A DNA stretch of 52,506 nucleotides from positions 1 through 52,506 of the forward strand of contig NZ_JADQDM010000025.1 in the NCBI RefSeq assembly GCF_015694525.1. Direction: 5' to 3'. This DNA is from Hymenobacter ruricola. GTDB taxonomy: Bacteria; Bacteroidota; Bacteroidia; Cytophagales; Hymenobacteraceae. Position numbers and translations under genes: made by a program. Every line of letters starts with the position of its first letter. Within the stretch, counting starts at the first letter, position 1. Positions 42,415-51,059 of this stretch are shown here, in pieces. The notes beneath the pieces are model-generated. The model saw only the letters and a program-made list of their open reading frames with translations, was not told where the DNA came from and did not search any database.

Positions 42415-42808
42415 TAAAGGGCGGGGCAGCTGCCTCGCCGGATTAGTTAGGCGGCTGGCAACAGCGGCCCGGCAAGTGAAGGCGCCTCTATCGGCGTGGT
42501 TATCGGAACGATTAAACGCTAAACGACTTCACCCCAACATGGCCACGCCTTGCCCCAACCAGTGCCCCAGCTTCTTGCACAACTGCCCGCTTCACTGGGG
42601 CACTAGCTACGGGCCAGCCGGCTAGCGCCGGCTTGGGCCTCTGTTCAGACTCCGCAAGGCGGAGCAGGCCCGCCGCATTCTTAATGCCTTGCCAGTCAAG
42701 CTCTGCCTTAGCGGCACCTTGGAGCATTGGTAGGGCGCACTTCAGGCGCCAGCCTAAGAAATTGTGTTGTCACGCGTTTTCCTTTTTAATCCCACCCATT
42801 TCAAGGAT

Positions 42809-45800
42809 ATGAAAAAAACTACTTGGTTTACCATTTTACTGCTCCTGGGCCTGTATGGCTTGGCGCAGGCGCAAACCCGAACGGTATCGGGCAAAGTCAC
42901 CGACGCCAAAGGCGGCGCATTGCCCGGCGTCACGGTGCTCGTGCAGGGCACCAACCAGGGCATCAGCACCAACGCCGAGGGCACGTATTCCATTGCCGTG
43001 CCCGAAGCAGCCACGCTGGTCTTCTCGTCGGTGGGCTTTGAGGCCCGCACCGTTCCGGTGGGCTCGCAGGCGGTTATCGACGTGACGCTGAGCGAAAGCG
43101 CGCAGGCGCTGAACGAGGTAGTGGTGACGGCGCTGAACATTTCGCGCGAGCGGAAAACGCTGGGCTACTCGGTGACCGAAATTCAGGGCACCTCGCTGAC
43201 GCAGGCCCGCGAAAACAACGTGACCAACTCGCTGGTGGGCAAAGTGGCCGGCCTGAACGTGAACTCGACGGCCGGCGGGCCGGGCTCGTCCAGCAACGTC
43301 ATCATCCGGGGGGTGTCGAGCCTGAACCAGACCAACCAGCCGCTCTACGTCATCAACGGCGTGCCGGTGGAAAGCCAGCCCAGCGTGGCCAACACCGGCG
43401 GCCAGTACGACAACTCCCCCGATTTGGGCGACGCCATCTCCAACATCAACCCCGACGACATCGAAACCATTTCGGTGCTGAAGGGCGCGGCCGCGTCGGC
43501 CCTGTACGGCTACCGCGCCAAGGCCGGCGTGATTCTGATTACCACCAAAAGCGCCAAGGGCAACGACGGGCTGGACTTCAACAGCAATTACGTGGCCGAG
43601 AAAATTTACAACCTCACCGACTGGCAATACGAGTACGGCCAGGGCGCCAACAACGTGAAGCCCACCACGGCGGTGGGGGCCGCGCAGGTGGGCAACTCCA
43701 GCTGGGGCGGCAAGCTCGACGGCTCCAACGTGATTCAGTTCGACGGCACCACGCGGCCTTACGTGGCCCAGCGCGACAACCTGAAGAACTTTTACCGCAC
43801 GGGCAGCAGCTGGACCAACACGGTGGCGTTCAACAAGAGCTTCACGGGCGGCTCGGTGCGCCTCTCGGCCAGCGACCTGGCCAACAAGTCGGTGGTGCCG
43901 AACTCGGGCCTGGACCGCCAGACGTTTAACCTCGCCGGCACGTTCGACCCGTTCAAACACTTCACCATCGACGCGCGGGCCAACTACATCCTGGAGCAGG
44001 CCAAGAACCGGCCCATCCTGGCCGACGGCGCCGGCAACGCCAACTTCAACGTGGCCTTTTTGCCCACCAGCCTCGACGTGCGCACCCTGCAGCCGGCCAC
44101 CAAGGCCGACGGGACCGAACTGGTGTACAACACGGGCAACCCCTACAACACCAACCCCTACTTCGCGGCCTACAACTTCGTGAACAACACCAAGCGCGAG
44201 CGCCTGCTCTCGACGGTAAGCGCCCGCTACACGTTTGAAAACGGCTTGTTTTTGCAGGGCCGGGTGGGGCGCGACGCCTACACCGACCGGTTCACGGCCG
44301 TGACGCCGTCGGGCACGGGCTACCTGCCCGCGGGCAAGATTACGGAGTTGACCACCCAGTTCACCGACCTGAACGCCGACGGGCTGGTGGGCAAAACCTT
44401 TAAAGTAGGGGAAGACTTCTCCATCACGCCCAACCTGGGCGCCAGCTACCGCCGCACCAAATCGGAGGCGTTCCAGAACATTGGGTCCGATTTGGCGGTG
44501 TTCGGCGTCAATACGCTCGGCAACGCCAAGAACAAGTCGGCCCAGAGCTTCTTCAGCGACCAGGAAATTCAGTCGGTGTATGGCTCGCTGGATTTGTCCT
44601 ACAAAGAGTTCCTGTTCCTGACGGCCACTACCCGCCGCGACTGGTTTTCGACGCTGGCCACGCCGGGCCTCGACAACGACCTGAGCGTGACCTACCCGGC
44701 GGTGAGCGGCTCGTTCGTGTTCTCGGAGCTGTGGAAGCCGGAGTTCCTGTCGTTTGGCAAAATCCGGGCGGGCTTCTCGAAAGTGGGCCAGGCCACCAAT
44801 CCTTACCAAACCCAGTTGAGCTACGCGTTTCTGCCCCAGACGCTGAACGGCCTGCCGCTGGGCACCATCAGCCCCGACAATGTGAACATTCCGAACCGCA
44901 ACCTGCTGGCCTCCACGGCCACCGAGGTTGAAATCGGGACGGAGCTGGCCTTTGTGCAGAACCGCGTGCGCCTCGACCTGACGTTTTACAAAAAGAAGTC
45001 GACGAATGAGATTGTGTACGCGCCGGCTTCCATCAGCTCGGGCTACCAGGGCGCGGTGCTGAACGCCGGCGAGATGGAGAACAAAGGCGTGGAAATGCTG
45101 CTGACTTTCCTGCCCGTGAAAACGACTGATTTCACTTGGACGTCGTCGCTGAACGGCGCCTACAACAAGAACACGGTCCTGTCGCTGGCCGCCGGCCAGG
45201 AGCAGTCGGTGTACGCCACCTCGCGCTCGGGCGTGGGCTTCGTGGGGCAAATTGTGGACAAGCCTTTTGGCCAGGTGCTGGCCTATGACTACAAGTACAA
45301 CCCTGACGGCAGCGTGGCCACCACCACCAACGGCGTGCCGGTGCGCGGCGACCTCACTGCCTACGGCACCGCCTTCCACCCCCTGACGGCTGGCTGGAGC
45401 AACGACTTTGCCTTCAAACGCATCAGCTTGGGCGTGCTGATTGACGGGAAATTTGGCGGCAAGATTTTCTCGGCCACCGACTACTACGCCACCGTCTTCG
45501 GCTTGCGGAAGGAAACCCTGGTGAACCGCGAAGGCACTTTCGGGGCCGACAAGGTGGACGCCGCCACCTACTACGGGACCCTGGCCAACAACGTGTCCAA
45601 AGACTTTGTGCAGGACGCCAGCTTCATCAAGCTGCGGCAGATTACGCTGGGCTACGCCTTTCCCAGCGCGCTGTTCGGCAACCACATTCAGCGCTTGAAC
45701 CTGAGCCTGGTGGCCCGGAACCTGTTTTTCATCAGCCGGAAAACGGACAACATCGACCCCGAAGGCAGCTACAACGCCTTCTCGCAGGGCCTGGAGCTGG

Positions 45801-45853
45801 GCGGCGTGCCGCCGTCCCGGACCTACGGCGTCAACCTGAGCGCCAAATTCTAG
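42809..45853 (+). CDS. SusC/RagA-family TonB-linked outer-membrane protein
   Basis: This is a 1014-residue outer-membrane transporter. The start at 42809 (MKKTTWFTILLLLGLYGLAQ) gives a signal peptide and has an AAGGA ribosome-binding-like sequence just upstream; the in-frame start at 42764 does not. The carboxypeptidase-regulatory-like domain (about 22-105; RTVSGKVTDAKGGALPGVTV) leads to the SusC signature (NSLVGKVAGLNVNSTAGGPG) and plug (VIIRGVSSLNQTNQPLYVIN, INPDDIETISVLKGAAASAL). The barrel of about 780 residues ends TYGVNLSAKF. With SusD 33 bp downstream it forms an oligosaccharide importer, driven by TonB. Substrate prediction (chitooligosaccharides) is from context: GH20, GH18 and nagB genes nearby. 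Confidence 0.95.
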   Translation: MKKTTWFTILLLLGLYGLAQAQTRTVSGKVTDAKGGALPGVTVLVQGTNQGISTNAEGTYSIAVPEAATLVFSSVGFEARTVPVGSQAVIDVTLSESAQALNEVVVTALNISRERKTLGYSVTEIQGTSLTQARENNVTNSLVGKVAGLNVNSTAGGPGSSSNVIIRGVSSLNQTNQPLYVINGVPVESQPSVANTGGQYDNSPDLGDAISNINPDDIETISVLKGAAASALYGYRAKAGVILITTKSAKGNDGLDFNSNYVAEKIYNLTDWQYEYGQGANNVKPTTAVGAAQVGNSSWGGKLDGSNVIQFDGTTRPYVAQRDNLKNFYRTGSSWTNTVAFNKSFTGGSVRLSASDLANKSVVPNSGLDRQTFNLAGTFDPFKHFTIDARANYILEQAKNRPILADGAGNANFNVAFLPTSLDVRTLQPATKADGTELVYNTGNPYNTNPYFAAYNFVNNTKRERLLSTVSARYTFENGLFLQGRVGRDAYTDRFTAVTPSGTGYLPAGKITELTTQFTDLNADGLVGKTFKVGEDFSITPNLGASYRRTKSEAFQNIGSDLAVFGVNTLGNAKNKSAQSFFSDQEIQSVYGSLDLSYKEFLFLTATTRRDWFSTLATPGLDNDLSVTYPAVSGSFVFSELWKPEFLSFGKIRAGFSKVGQATNPYQTQLSYAFLPQTLNGLPLGTISPDNVNIPNRNLLASTATEVEIGTELAFVQNRVRLDLTFYKKKSTNEIVYAPASISSGYQGAVLNAGEMENKGVEMLLTFLPVKTTDFTWTSSLNGAYNKNTVLSLAAGQEQSVYATSRSGVGFVGQIVDKPFGQVLAYDYKYNPDGSVATTTNGVPVRGDLTAYGTAFHPLTAGWSNDFAFKRISLGVLIDGKFGGKIFSATDYYATVFGLRKETLVNREGTFGADKVDAATYYGTLANNVSKDFVQDASFIKLRQITLGYAFPSALFGNHIQRLNLSLVARNLFFISRKTDNIDPEGSYNAFSQGLELGGVPPSRTYGVNLSAKF

Positions 45854-45886
45854 CTGCCCGCAACCCTGGCTTTTCATTCCCTCTCC

Positions 45887-47476
45887 ATGAAATCTGTCTT
45901 CAACAAATACACCGCCGCGGCGGTGAGTGCGCTGCTGCTGAGCAGCGGCTGCACCAAGGAATTCGACGACATCAACACCAACCCGTCGACTTACACCCAG
46001 TCGTCATTCGACGCCAACTACCTGCTGACCACGGCCCAACTGGGCTACACCGGCAGTTCCGACTTTGCGTATGACACGTGGCGGGCGAACCTTATTTACA
46101 GCTCGACCATGATACAGGGGCTGTCGACGGTGGTGAGCTACTGGGCGGGCGACAAATACCTGCTCAACGAGTCCTACACGGCCGCCTACTGGGGCGGCAC
46201 CACCGTGGGGGCCTACGTGGAGCAGGTGAAGCCCATCACCGACATGGTGCAGTTCACGGCCGACAAGCCCCGGTACAAGAACCTGCACCAGATTGGCCGC
46301 ATCATGCGTGCCCTGATTATGGAGCGCCTGACCGACCTGTACGGCGACGTGCCCTACGGCGAGGCAGGGCAGGGCTACTACACGGGCGTCATCACGCCGA
46401 AGTATGACAAGCAGCAGGCCATCTACGCCGACTTGCTGAAGGAAGTGGAGGACGCCACCGCCGCGCTGGACCCGGCCGGTGATATCCCAACCGGCGACGT
46501 GTACTACAAAGGCAACATCGACCAGTGGAAGCGCTTCGGCAACACCCTGCTGCTGCGCATGGCCATGCGCCTGACCAAGGCGGATGCGACCACGGCGCAG
46601 GCCTACGCCACCAAAGTGCAGGGCAAAACCATGCAAAGCAACGCCGACAATGCGTTCCTGACGCACGACATTTCGGGGGCTCGCGTCACGCAAAACCGCA
46701 ACAGCCAGGTGCTCCTCGGCGACGGCGGCCAGGAGAACTACTACGTGAAGTGGTCGAAAACCTTCATCGACTACCTGCAAACGAACAACGACCCGCGCCT
46801 GTCGAAAATCGCCGTCACCCAGCTCTACCTCACCGACGTGACCAAAAACCAGAACGCGGCCGCCAACTCCAGCGCCGCCGCGCAGAAAGGCATGCCCAAC
46901 GGCAAAGACCTGAGCGGCCGGGCGGGCTTCGACATTTCGACCACGCCCGGCTACACCTCGTTTCCGGATTATTCGTCGCCCAGCCCGGGCATGATTAAGC
47001 GCAACGGGCCCACGTTCGTGCTCACCTACGCCGAGTCGGAACTGCTGCTGGCCGAAGCCGCCCAGCGCTGGGGCCTGGGCAGCGCCGCGCAGCACTACAA
47101 CGCCGGCGTGACGGCCGCCAACACCTACCTGAGCCAGTACGACGCCGCCATGACCGTGGCCCCGGCCGACGTGGCCACCTACCTCGCGGCGCATCCCTAC
47201 ACCCCCGCCACGGGCCTGGAAATGATTAACACCCAATACTGGGCGCTGACCAACACCATGCTCGATTTCTACGAGTCGTGGATTAACTGGCGCCGCAGCG
47301 GCTTTCCGGTGCTGACGCCGGTGGTGTACCCCAACAACGCCACCAACGGCCAGATTCCGCGCCGCTTTCCTTACCCCACCACCGAAATCACCAGCAACCC
47401 GGACAACTACCGGGGCGCCAGCGCCGCCGTGCCGGGCGGCGACAACCTGAGCGGCCGCGTGTGGTGGGACAAGTAA
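45887..47476 (+). CDS. SusD/RagB-family nutrient-binding lipoprotein
   Basis: This is a 529-residue surface lipoprotein with signal MKSVFNKYTAAAVSALLLSS and lipobox SSGC (Cys21-22). The mature start TKEFDDINTNPSTYTQ and TPR-like helices (NLHQIGRIMRALIMERLTDL, YGDVPYGEAGQ, FGNTLLLRMAMRLTKADATT) match the SusD-like subgroup called SusD/RagB nutrient-binding lipoproteins. TYAESELLLAEAAQRWGLG and the C-terminal NTMLDFYESWINWRRSGFPV complete the pattern. SusD closes the SusC barrel on the outside and captures the glycan. It follows susC by 33 nt; the hexosaminidase gene comes after a 382-bp gap. Specificity for chitin oligomers is inferred from neighbours. Confidence 0.95.
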   Translation: MKSVFNKYTAAAVSALLLSSGCTKEFDDINTNPSTYTQSSFDANYLLTTAQLGYTGSSDFAYDTWRANLIYSSTMIQGLSTVVSYWAGDKYLLNESYTAAYWGGTTVGAYVEQVKPITDMVQFTADKPRYKNLHQIGRIMRALIMERLTDLYGDVPYGEAGQGYYTGVITPKYDKQQAIYADLLKEVEDATAALDPAGDIPTGDVYYKGNIDQWKRFGNTLLLRMAMRLTKADATTAQAYATKVQGKTMQSNADNAFLTHDISGARVTQNRNSQVLLGDGGQENYYVKWSKTFIDYLQTNNDPRLSKIAVTQLYLTDVTKNQNAAANSSAAAQKGMPNGKDLSGRAGFDISTTPGYTSFPDYSSPSPGMIKRNGPTFVLTYAESELLLAEAAQRWGLGSAAQHYNAGVTAANTYLSQYDAAMTVAPADVATYLAAHPYTPATGLEMINTQYWALTNTMLDFYESWINWRRSGFPVLTPVVYPNNATNGQIPRRFPYPTTEITSNPDNYRGASAAVPGGDNLSGRVWWDK

Positions 47477-47858
47477 GCCAAACCTACTTCCTTTCTGAGC
47501 CTGAAAACAACCGCCTGCCAAAAGGGAGCTTCGCCGAGAGGGAAGCTCCCTTCTGAGCCGGTGGTAGCTCAGACTGTCGCTTCAAGGATTGTTCAGGCAG
47601 GCGCGAAAAGGTAAATCAACCCTAAACTTCCGCTGTCGCGGCTCAAGGCCTTGAAATTGATACCGCATACTACACGTCGTGCTGGGCGCAATCGTTGACG
47701 CCGCCACTGCTGCAATTCCTTGGCGGCTGCAAAAGATGTCGGCACGTTTCGGTGAAACGAGGTGGGACTAGTTTCGAAACGTGAGGCGCTGCTTCGGTTG
47801 CGCTCAGCACGACGTATTGTTTATCACTGCCGCTTCTGCTTTCCATTCCCAGCCCTTT
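47477..47858. other. 382-bp gap with a hairpin and an interspersed repeat copy
   Basis: AAGGGAGCTT (47522-47531) and AAGCTCCCTT (47543-47552) form a 10-bp stem without a T tract, a possible 3' end for susCD mRNA. At 47773-47819 lies a copy of the dispersed element (GTTTCGAAACGTGAGG...CTCAGCACGACGTATTG), immediately before the hexosaminidase start at 47859. No operator of the GTGTGCGCACAC type was found here, so hexosaminidase and chitinase may depend on read-through or another promoter. Confidence 0.7.
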
Positions 47859-49727
47859 ATGCCCTTTTCCCTTTCCACACCCCGCCGGCTTGGCTTGCTG
47901 CTAGCCGGCTTTTTGGCTACCCACCAGGTGCTGGGCCAAAGCGCCGAAGCCCCGGCCCAGCGCCTGGGGCTGGTGCCGCTGCCGCGCGAAGTGCAAGCCC
48001 CGGCCGGCACGTATGCGCTGCCCCAGAAAATAAGCATTTACGCCCGCAGCAAAGACGAGCAGAACGTGGCCGGCCTACTGAAGGAAATGCTGACCGCCCT
48101 GGGCAAAACCGTGACCCTGACCACCAGCCGCCCGGCCGCGCAAATTGTGCTGCTGACCGCGCCCCAGCCCAACCCCGAAGGCTACCAGCTGGCGGTGGAC
48201 CATGCCGGCATCCGGATTTCGGCGGCCGGTGGGGCGGGGCTGTTCTACGGGGCCCAGACGCTGCTGCAGCTGCTGCCGCCCCGCCCGGCGGCCACGGCCG
48301 GCGTGCCCTACGTGCGCATTGCCGACGAGCCGGCTTTCCGGTGGCGCGGGGGCATGCTCGACGTGAGCCGGCATTTTTTTCCGGTCAGCTTCGTGAAGAA
48401 GTACATCGACTTCCTGGCCGCTTACAAGCTCAACACCTTCCACTGGCACCTGACCGATGACCAGGGCTGGCGCATCGAAATCAAGAAATACCCCAAGCTC
48501 ACGCAGGTCAGCGCGTTCCGTAAGCAAACCCTGATTGGGGCCCAGCAGCTGTTCAAAACGCCCGCCGATTTTAAGTACGACGCCACGCCCTACGGCGGCT
48601 TTTACACCCAGGAGCAGATTCGCGATGTGGTGGCCTACGCCCAGCGGCGCTACGTGACCGTGGTGCCCGAAATTGAGATGCCGGGCCACTCAGTGGCGGT
48701 GCTGGCGGCCTACCCGGAGCTGGCCTGCAAGCCCGGTACCTACGAAACCTGGACCATGTGGGGCGTGAACGAGGACATTGTGTGCCCGACCGAGCCCACC
48801 ATTCGCTTTTTTGAGGACGTGCTGACCGAGGTGTGCGCGCTGTTCCCAAGCCCGTACGTGCACATTGGCGGCGACGAAGCCCCCAAGGCCCGCTGGAAGG
48901 AAAGCGCCGCCGTGCAGGAAATCATGAAGCGGGAAGGCTACACCGACGTGGAAAAGGTGCAGGGCTGGTTCAACCGCCGCATCGAGAAATTCCTGACCAG
49001 CAAGGGCAAAAAGCTTATTGGCTGGGACGAAATTCTGGAAGGCGGCATCGCGCCCAGCGCGGCCGTTATGAGCTGGCGAGGCGAAAAAGGGGGCGTGGAA
49101 GCCGCCAAAATGGGCCACGATGTCGTCATGTCGCCCTCCACTCACCTCTACATTAACTACGGGCAGAGCCCCCAGCCCCACAGTCCTTACGAGCCCCTGA
49201 TGATTGGCGGCTACATCCCGCTGGACGTCATCTACAACTACAATCCGCTGCCAGCCGAACTTACCCCGGCCCAGCAGCAGCACGTGCTGGGCCCCCAGGC
49301 CAACCTCTGGACCGAGTACATCACCACGCCGGCCGCCGCCGAATACATGCTGTTTCCGCGCCTGCTGGCGGTATCTGAAGTGGCCTGGACCCCGGCCGCC
49401 CGCAAGAGCTACGCGGCTTTCGTGCCGCGCATGAGCCAGCAGTTTGCCCGGCTCGACCAGAAGAAAATCAACTACCGCGTGCCCGAGCCGCTGGGCCTCG
49501 ACAGCACCAGCGTGGTGAAGCAGGGCGGCAAGGCCGTGTTCACCCTGCGCTCACTGGTGCCCGGCGCCCGCATTCACTACACGCTGGACGGGCAGATGCC
49601 CGACGAAACCGCCGCGCTCTACACCAAGCCGTTGGCCGTGCCCCTGAACAACCGGCTCACCGTGCGAGCCGTCACCATCGCGCCCAACGGGCGCAAAAGC
49701 CCGCCGGCCGAGCTGCTGGTGAAATAG
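47859..49727 (+). CDS. GH20 beta-N-acetylhexosaminidase
   Basis: This is a 622-residue secreted or periplasmic glycosidase that removes terminal GlcNAc from chitooligosaccharides. The start at 47859 (MPFSLSTPRRLGLLLAGFLA) gives a signal peptide ending near VLGQS; an earlier in-frame start at 47781 lies in the repeat. The N-terminal GH20b domain (about 30-150) precedes the TIM barrel with FRWRGGMLDVSRHFFPVSF, NTFHWHLTDDQGWRIEIKKY, EIEMPGHSVAVLAAYPELAC and the catalytic pair HIGGDEAPK (D339, E340), used in substrate-assisted catalysis. A C-terminal beta-sandwich (about 545-622; ARIHYTLDGQMPDETAALYT) is the usual hexosaminidase tail. The chitinase gene starts 18 nt after the stop, so the two are co-transcribed. 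Confidence 0.96.
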   Translation: MPFSLSTPRRLGLLLAGFLATHQVLGQSAEAPAQRLGLVPLPREVQAPAGTYALPQKISIYARSKDEQNVAGLLKEMLTALGKTVTLTTSRPAAQIVLLTAPQPNPEGYQLAVDHAGIRISAAGGAGLFYGAQTLLQLLPPRPAATAGVPYVRIADEPAFRWRGGMLDVSRHFFPVSFVKKYIDFLAAYKLNTFHWHLTDDQGWRIEIKKYPKLTQVSAFRKQTLIGAQQLFKTPADFKYDATPYGGFYTQEQIRDVVAYAQRRYVTVVPEIEMPGHSVAVLAAYPELACKPGTYETWTMWGVNEDIVCPTEPTIRFFEDVLTEVCALFPSPYVHIGGDEAPKARWKESAAVQEIMKREGYTDVEKVQGWFNRRIEKFLTSKGKKLIGWDEILEGGIAPSAAVMSWRGEKGGVEAAKMGHDVVMSPSTHLYINYGQSPQPHSPYEPLMIGGYIPLDVIYNYNPLPAELTPAQQQHVLGPQANLWTEYITTPAAAEYMLFPRLLAVSEVAWTPAARKSYAAFVPRMSQQFARLDQKKINYRVPEPLGLDSTSVVKQGGKAVFTLRSLVPGARIHYTLDGQMPDETAALYTKPLAVPLNNRLTVRAVTIAPNGRKSPPAELLVK

Positions 49728-49745
49728 CCGTCCGGCCCACGCGTC

Positions 49746-50954
49746 ATGAAAACAGTTCAACCCTCATTCCCACGGGTGACAACTCCCGTGCAACGCCAGC
49801 AAACCCTAATGGTGTGGGCGGTAGCCTTACTAGGGCTGCTGGCGTTTTGCTCCGATGCGCAGGGGCAGCGCCGGGTCATTGTGGGGTATTTTCAGAACTG
49901 GAACAACACCAGCGCCCCCTACGTCCGGCTCCGTGATGTAGACGCGCGGTACAACGTGGTGGACGTTTCTTTCGCCACTCCCGTGTCGGCCAGTGACATG
50001 ACGATGACCTTCGCGCCCACGCAGCAACCCAAAGCCGAATTCATCGCCGACATGCGCGTGCTGCAAGGCCAGGGCCGGAAGGTATTGATTTCCGTGGGCG
50101 GCGCCAACGGTCCCGTCGAACTCAACACCACCGCCGACAAAGACAAATTTGTGTCGACGATGAAAGCGCTGATTAGCGAGTACGGCTTCGATGGCTTCGA
50201 CATCGACCTGGAAGGACATTCAGTTATTCTGAACGCCGGCGACAGCAACTTCAAAAGTTCGACCACGCCCAAAATCGTGAACCTGATTGCCGCGGTCCGG
50301 GACATCACCACCTATTTTCGAGGATTGGGCAAGGACTTTTGGCTGACGGCGGCGCCCGAAACGCAGTACGTGCAGGGAGGCTACGGCAGCTACGGCACCG
50401 CTTTCGGCAGCTACCTGCCGGTGCTGTACGGCCTGCGCGACCTCCTCACGTTCGTGCACGTGCAATGCTACAACACCGGCCCGCAGCGCGCGCTCGATGG
50501 CCGGATGTACGGGCAGGGCACGCCGGATTTCATCGTGGCCATGACCGATATGCTGCTGCGGGGCTTTCCGGTGGCTGGCAACCCCGCCGAGGTATTCCCC
50601 GCCCTGCGCCCGGACCAGGTGGCCTTCGGCTTACCCGCTACCGGCACCGGGGCCGCGCCCGCCGGCGGCTACGTCACGCCCGACGACCTTACCCAAGCCC
50701 TTGCTTATTTGGTCAAGGGGGTTTCTTACGGCGGCGCCTACGTGCTTGCGGCTTCGTACCCCAACCTGCGTGGCGTCATGACGTGGTCAATCAACTGGGA
50801 CAGGCCGCAGGGCAACCTCTTCGTGGCCAATGCGAACAACTTTTTCAGCGCGCTGGATAGTTTCAACACGCCGCCCGCCGTCGGGCCCGCCGGCCCCGGC
50901 CGTCCACAACCCAAGCGGCCCACCCGGCATCACGCTCATGGTCAACCGCATTGA
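49746..50954 (+). CDS. GH18 chitinase with apparently frame-shifted C-terminus
   Basis: This is a 402-residue chitinase with a hydrophobic leader after a ~20-residue basic N-terminus (LMVWAVALLGLLAFCSDAQG). The GH18 barrel shows VIVGYFQNWN, RKVLISVGGANG (about 115) and the catalytic motif DGFDIDLE (149-156, general acid E156), plus MTWSINWDRP near the end. Up to about residue 378 the sequence is normal. After that the frame gives an Arg/His/Pro-rich tail (RPQPKRPTRHHAHGQPH) with no domain character, while another forward frame reads PGITLMVNRIDAKRTLDKATF to a stop at 50988. A frameshift in the GC run near 50885-50915 would explain both, so a C-terminal binding or sorting domain may have been lost. 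The catalytic domain looks intact. Confidence 0.88.
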   Translation: MKTVQPSFPRVTTPVQRQQTLMVWAVALLGLLAFCSDAQGQRRVIVGYFQNWNNTSAPYVRLRDVDARYNVVDVSFATPVSASDMTMTFAPTQQPKAEFIADMRVLQGQGRKVLISVGGANGPVELNTTADKDKFVSTMKALISEYGFDGFDIDLEGHSVILNAGDSNFKSSTTPKIVNLIAAVRDITTYFRGLGKDFWLTAAPETQYVQGGYGSYGTAFGSYLPVLYGLRDLLTFVHVQCYNTGPQRALDGRMYGQGTPDFIVAMTDMLLRGFPVAGNPAEVFPALRPDQVAFGLPATGTGAAPAGGYVTPDDLTQALAYLVKGVSYGGAYVLAASYPNLRGVMTWSINWDRPQGNLFVANANNFFSALDSFNTPPAVGPAGPGRPQPKRPTRHHAHGQPH

Positions 50955-51059
50955 TGCCAAAAGGACCCTGGATAAGGCGACCTTCTAGCTGGGCACTATG
51001 CTGCGGCTGGCGCGGCGGCCTGGCAAAGGCGGCACCAACAGCGCCCTGCGTCAACGCTT

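Noticed and set aside
42512..42727. 71-codon minus-strand frame within the susC leader
   Set aside because: Weak codon pattern, no domain, and it lies in the predicted transcript leader.
42836..45877. 1013-codon minus-strand frame opposite susC
   Set aside because: Antisense shadow with Gly/Val/Arg-rich, domain-free translation; the plus strand encodes a complete SusC protein.
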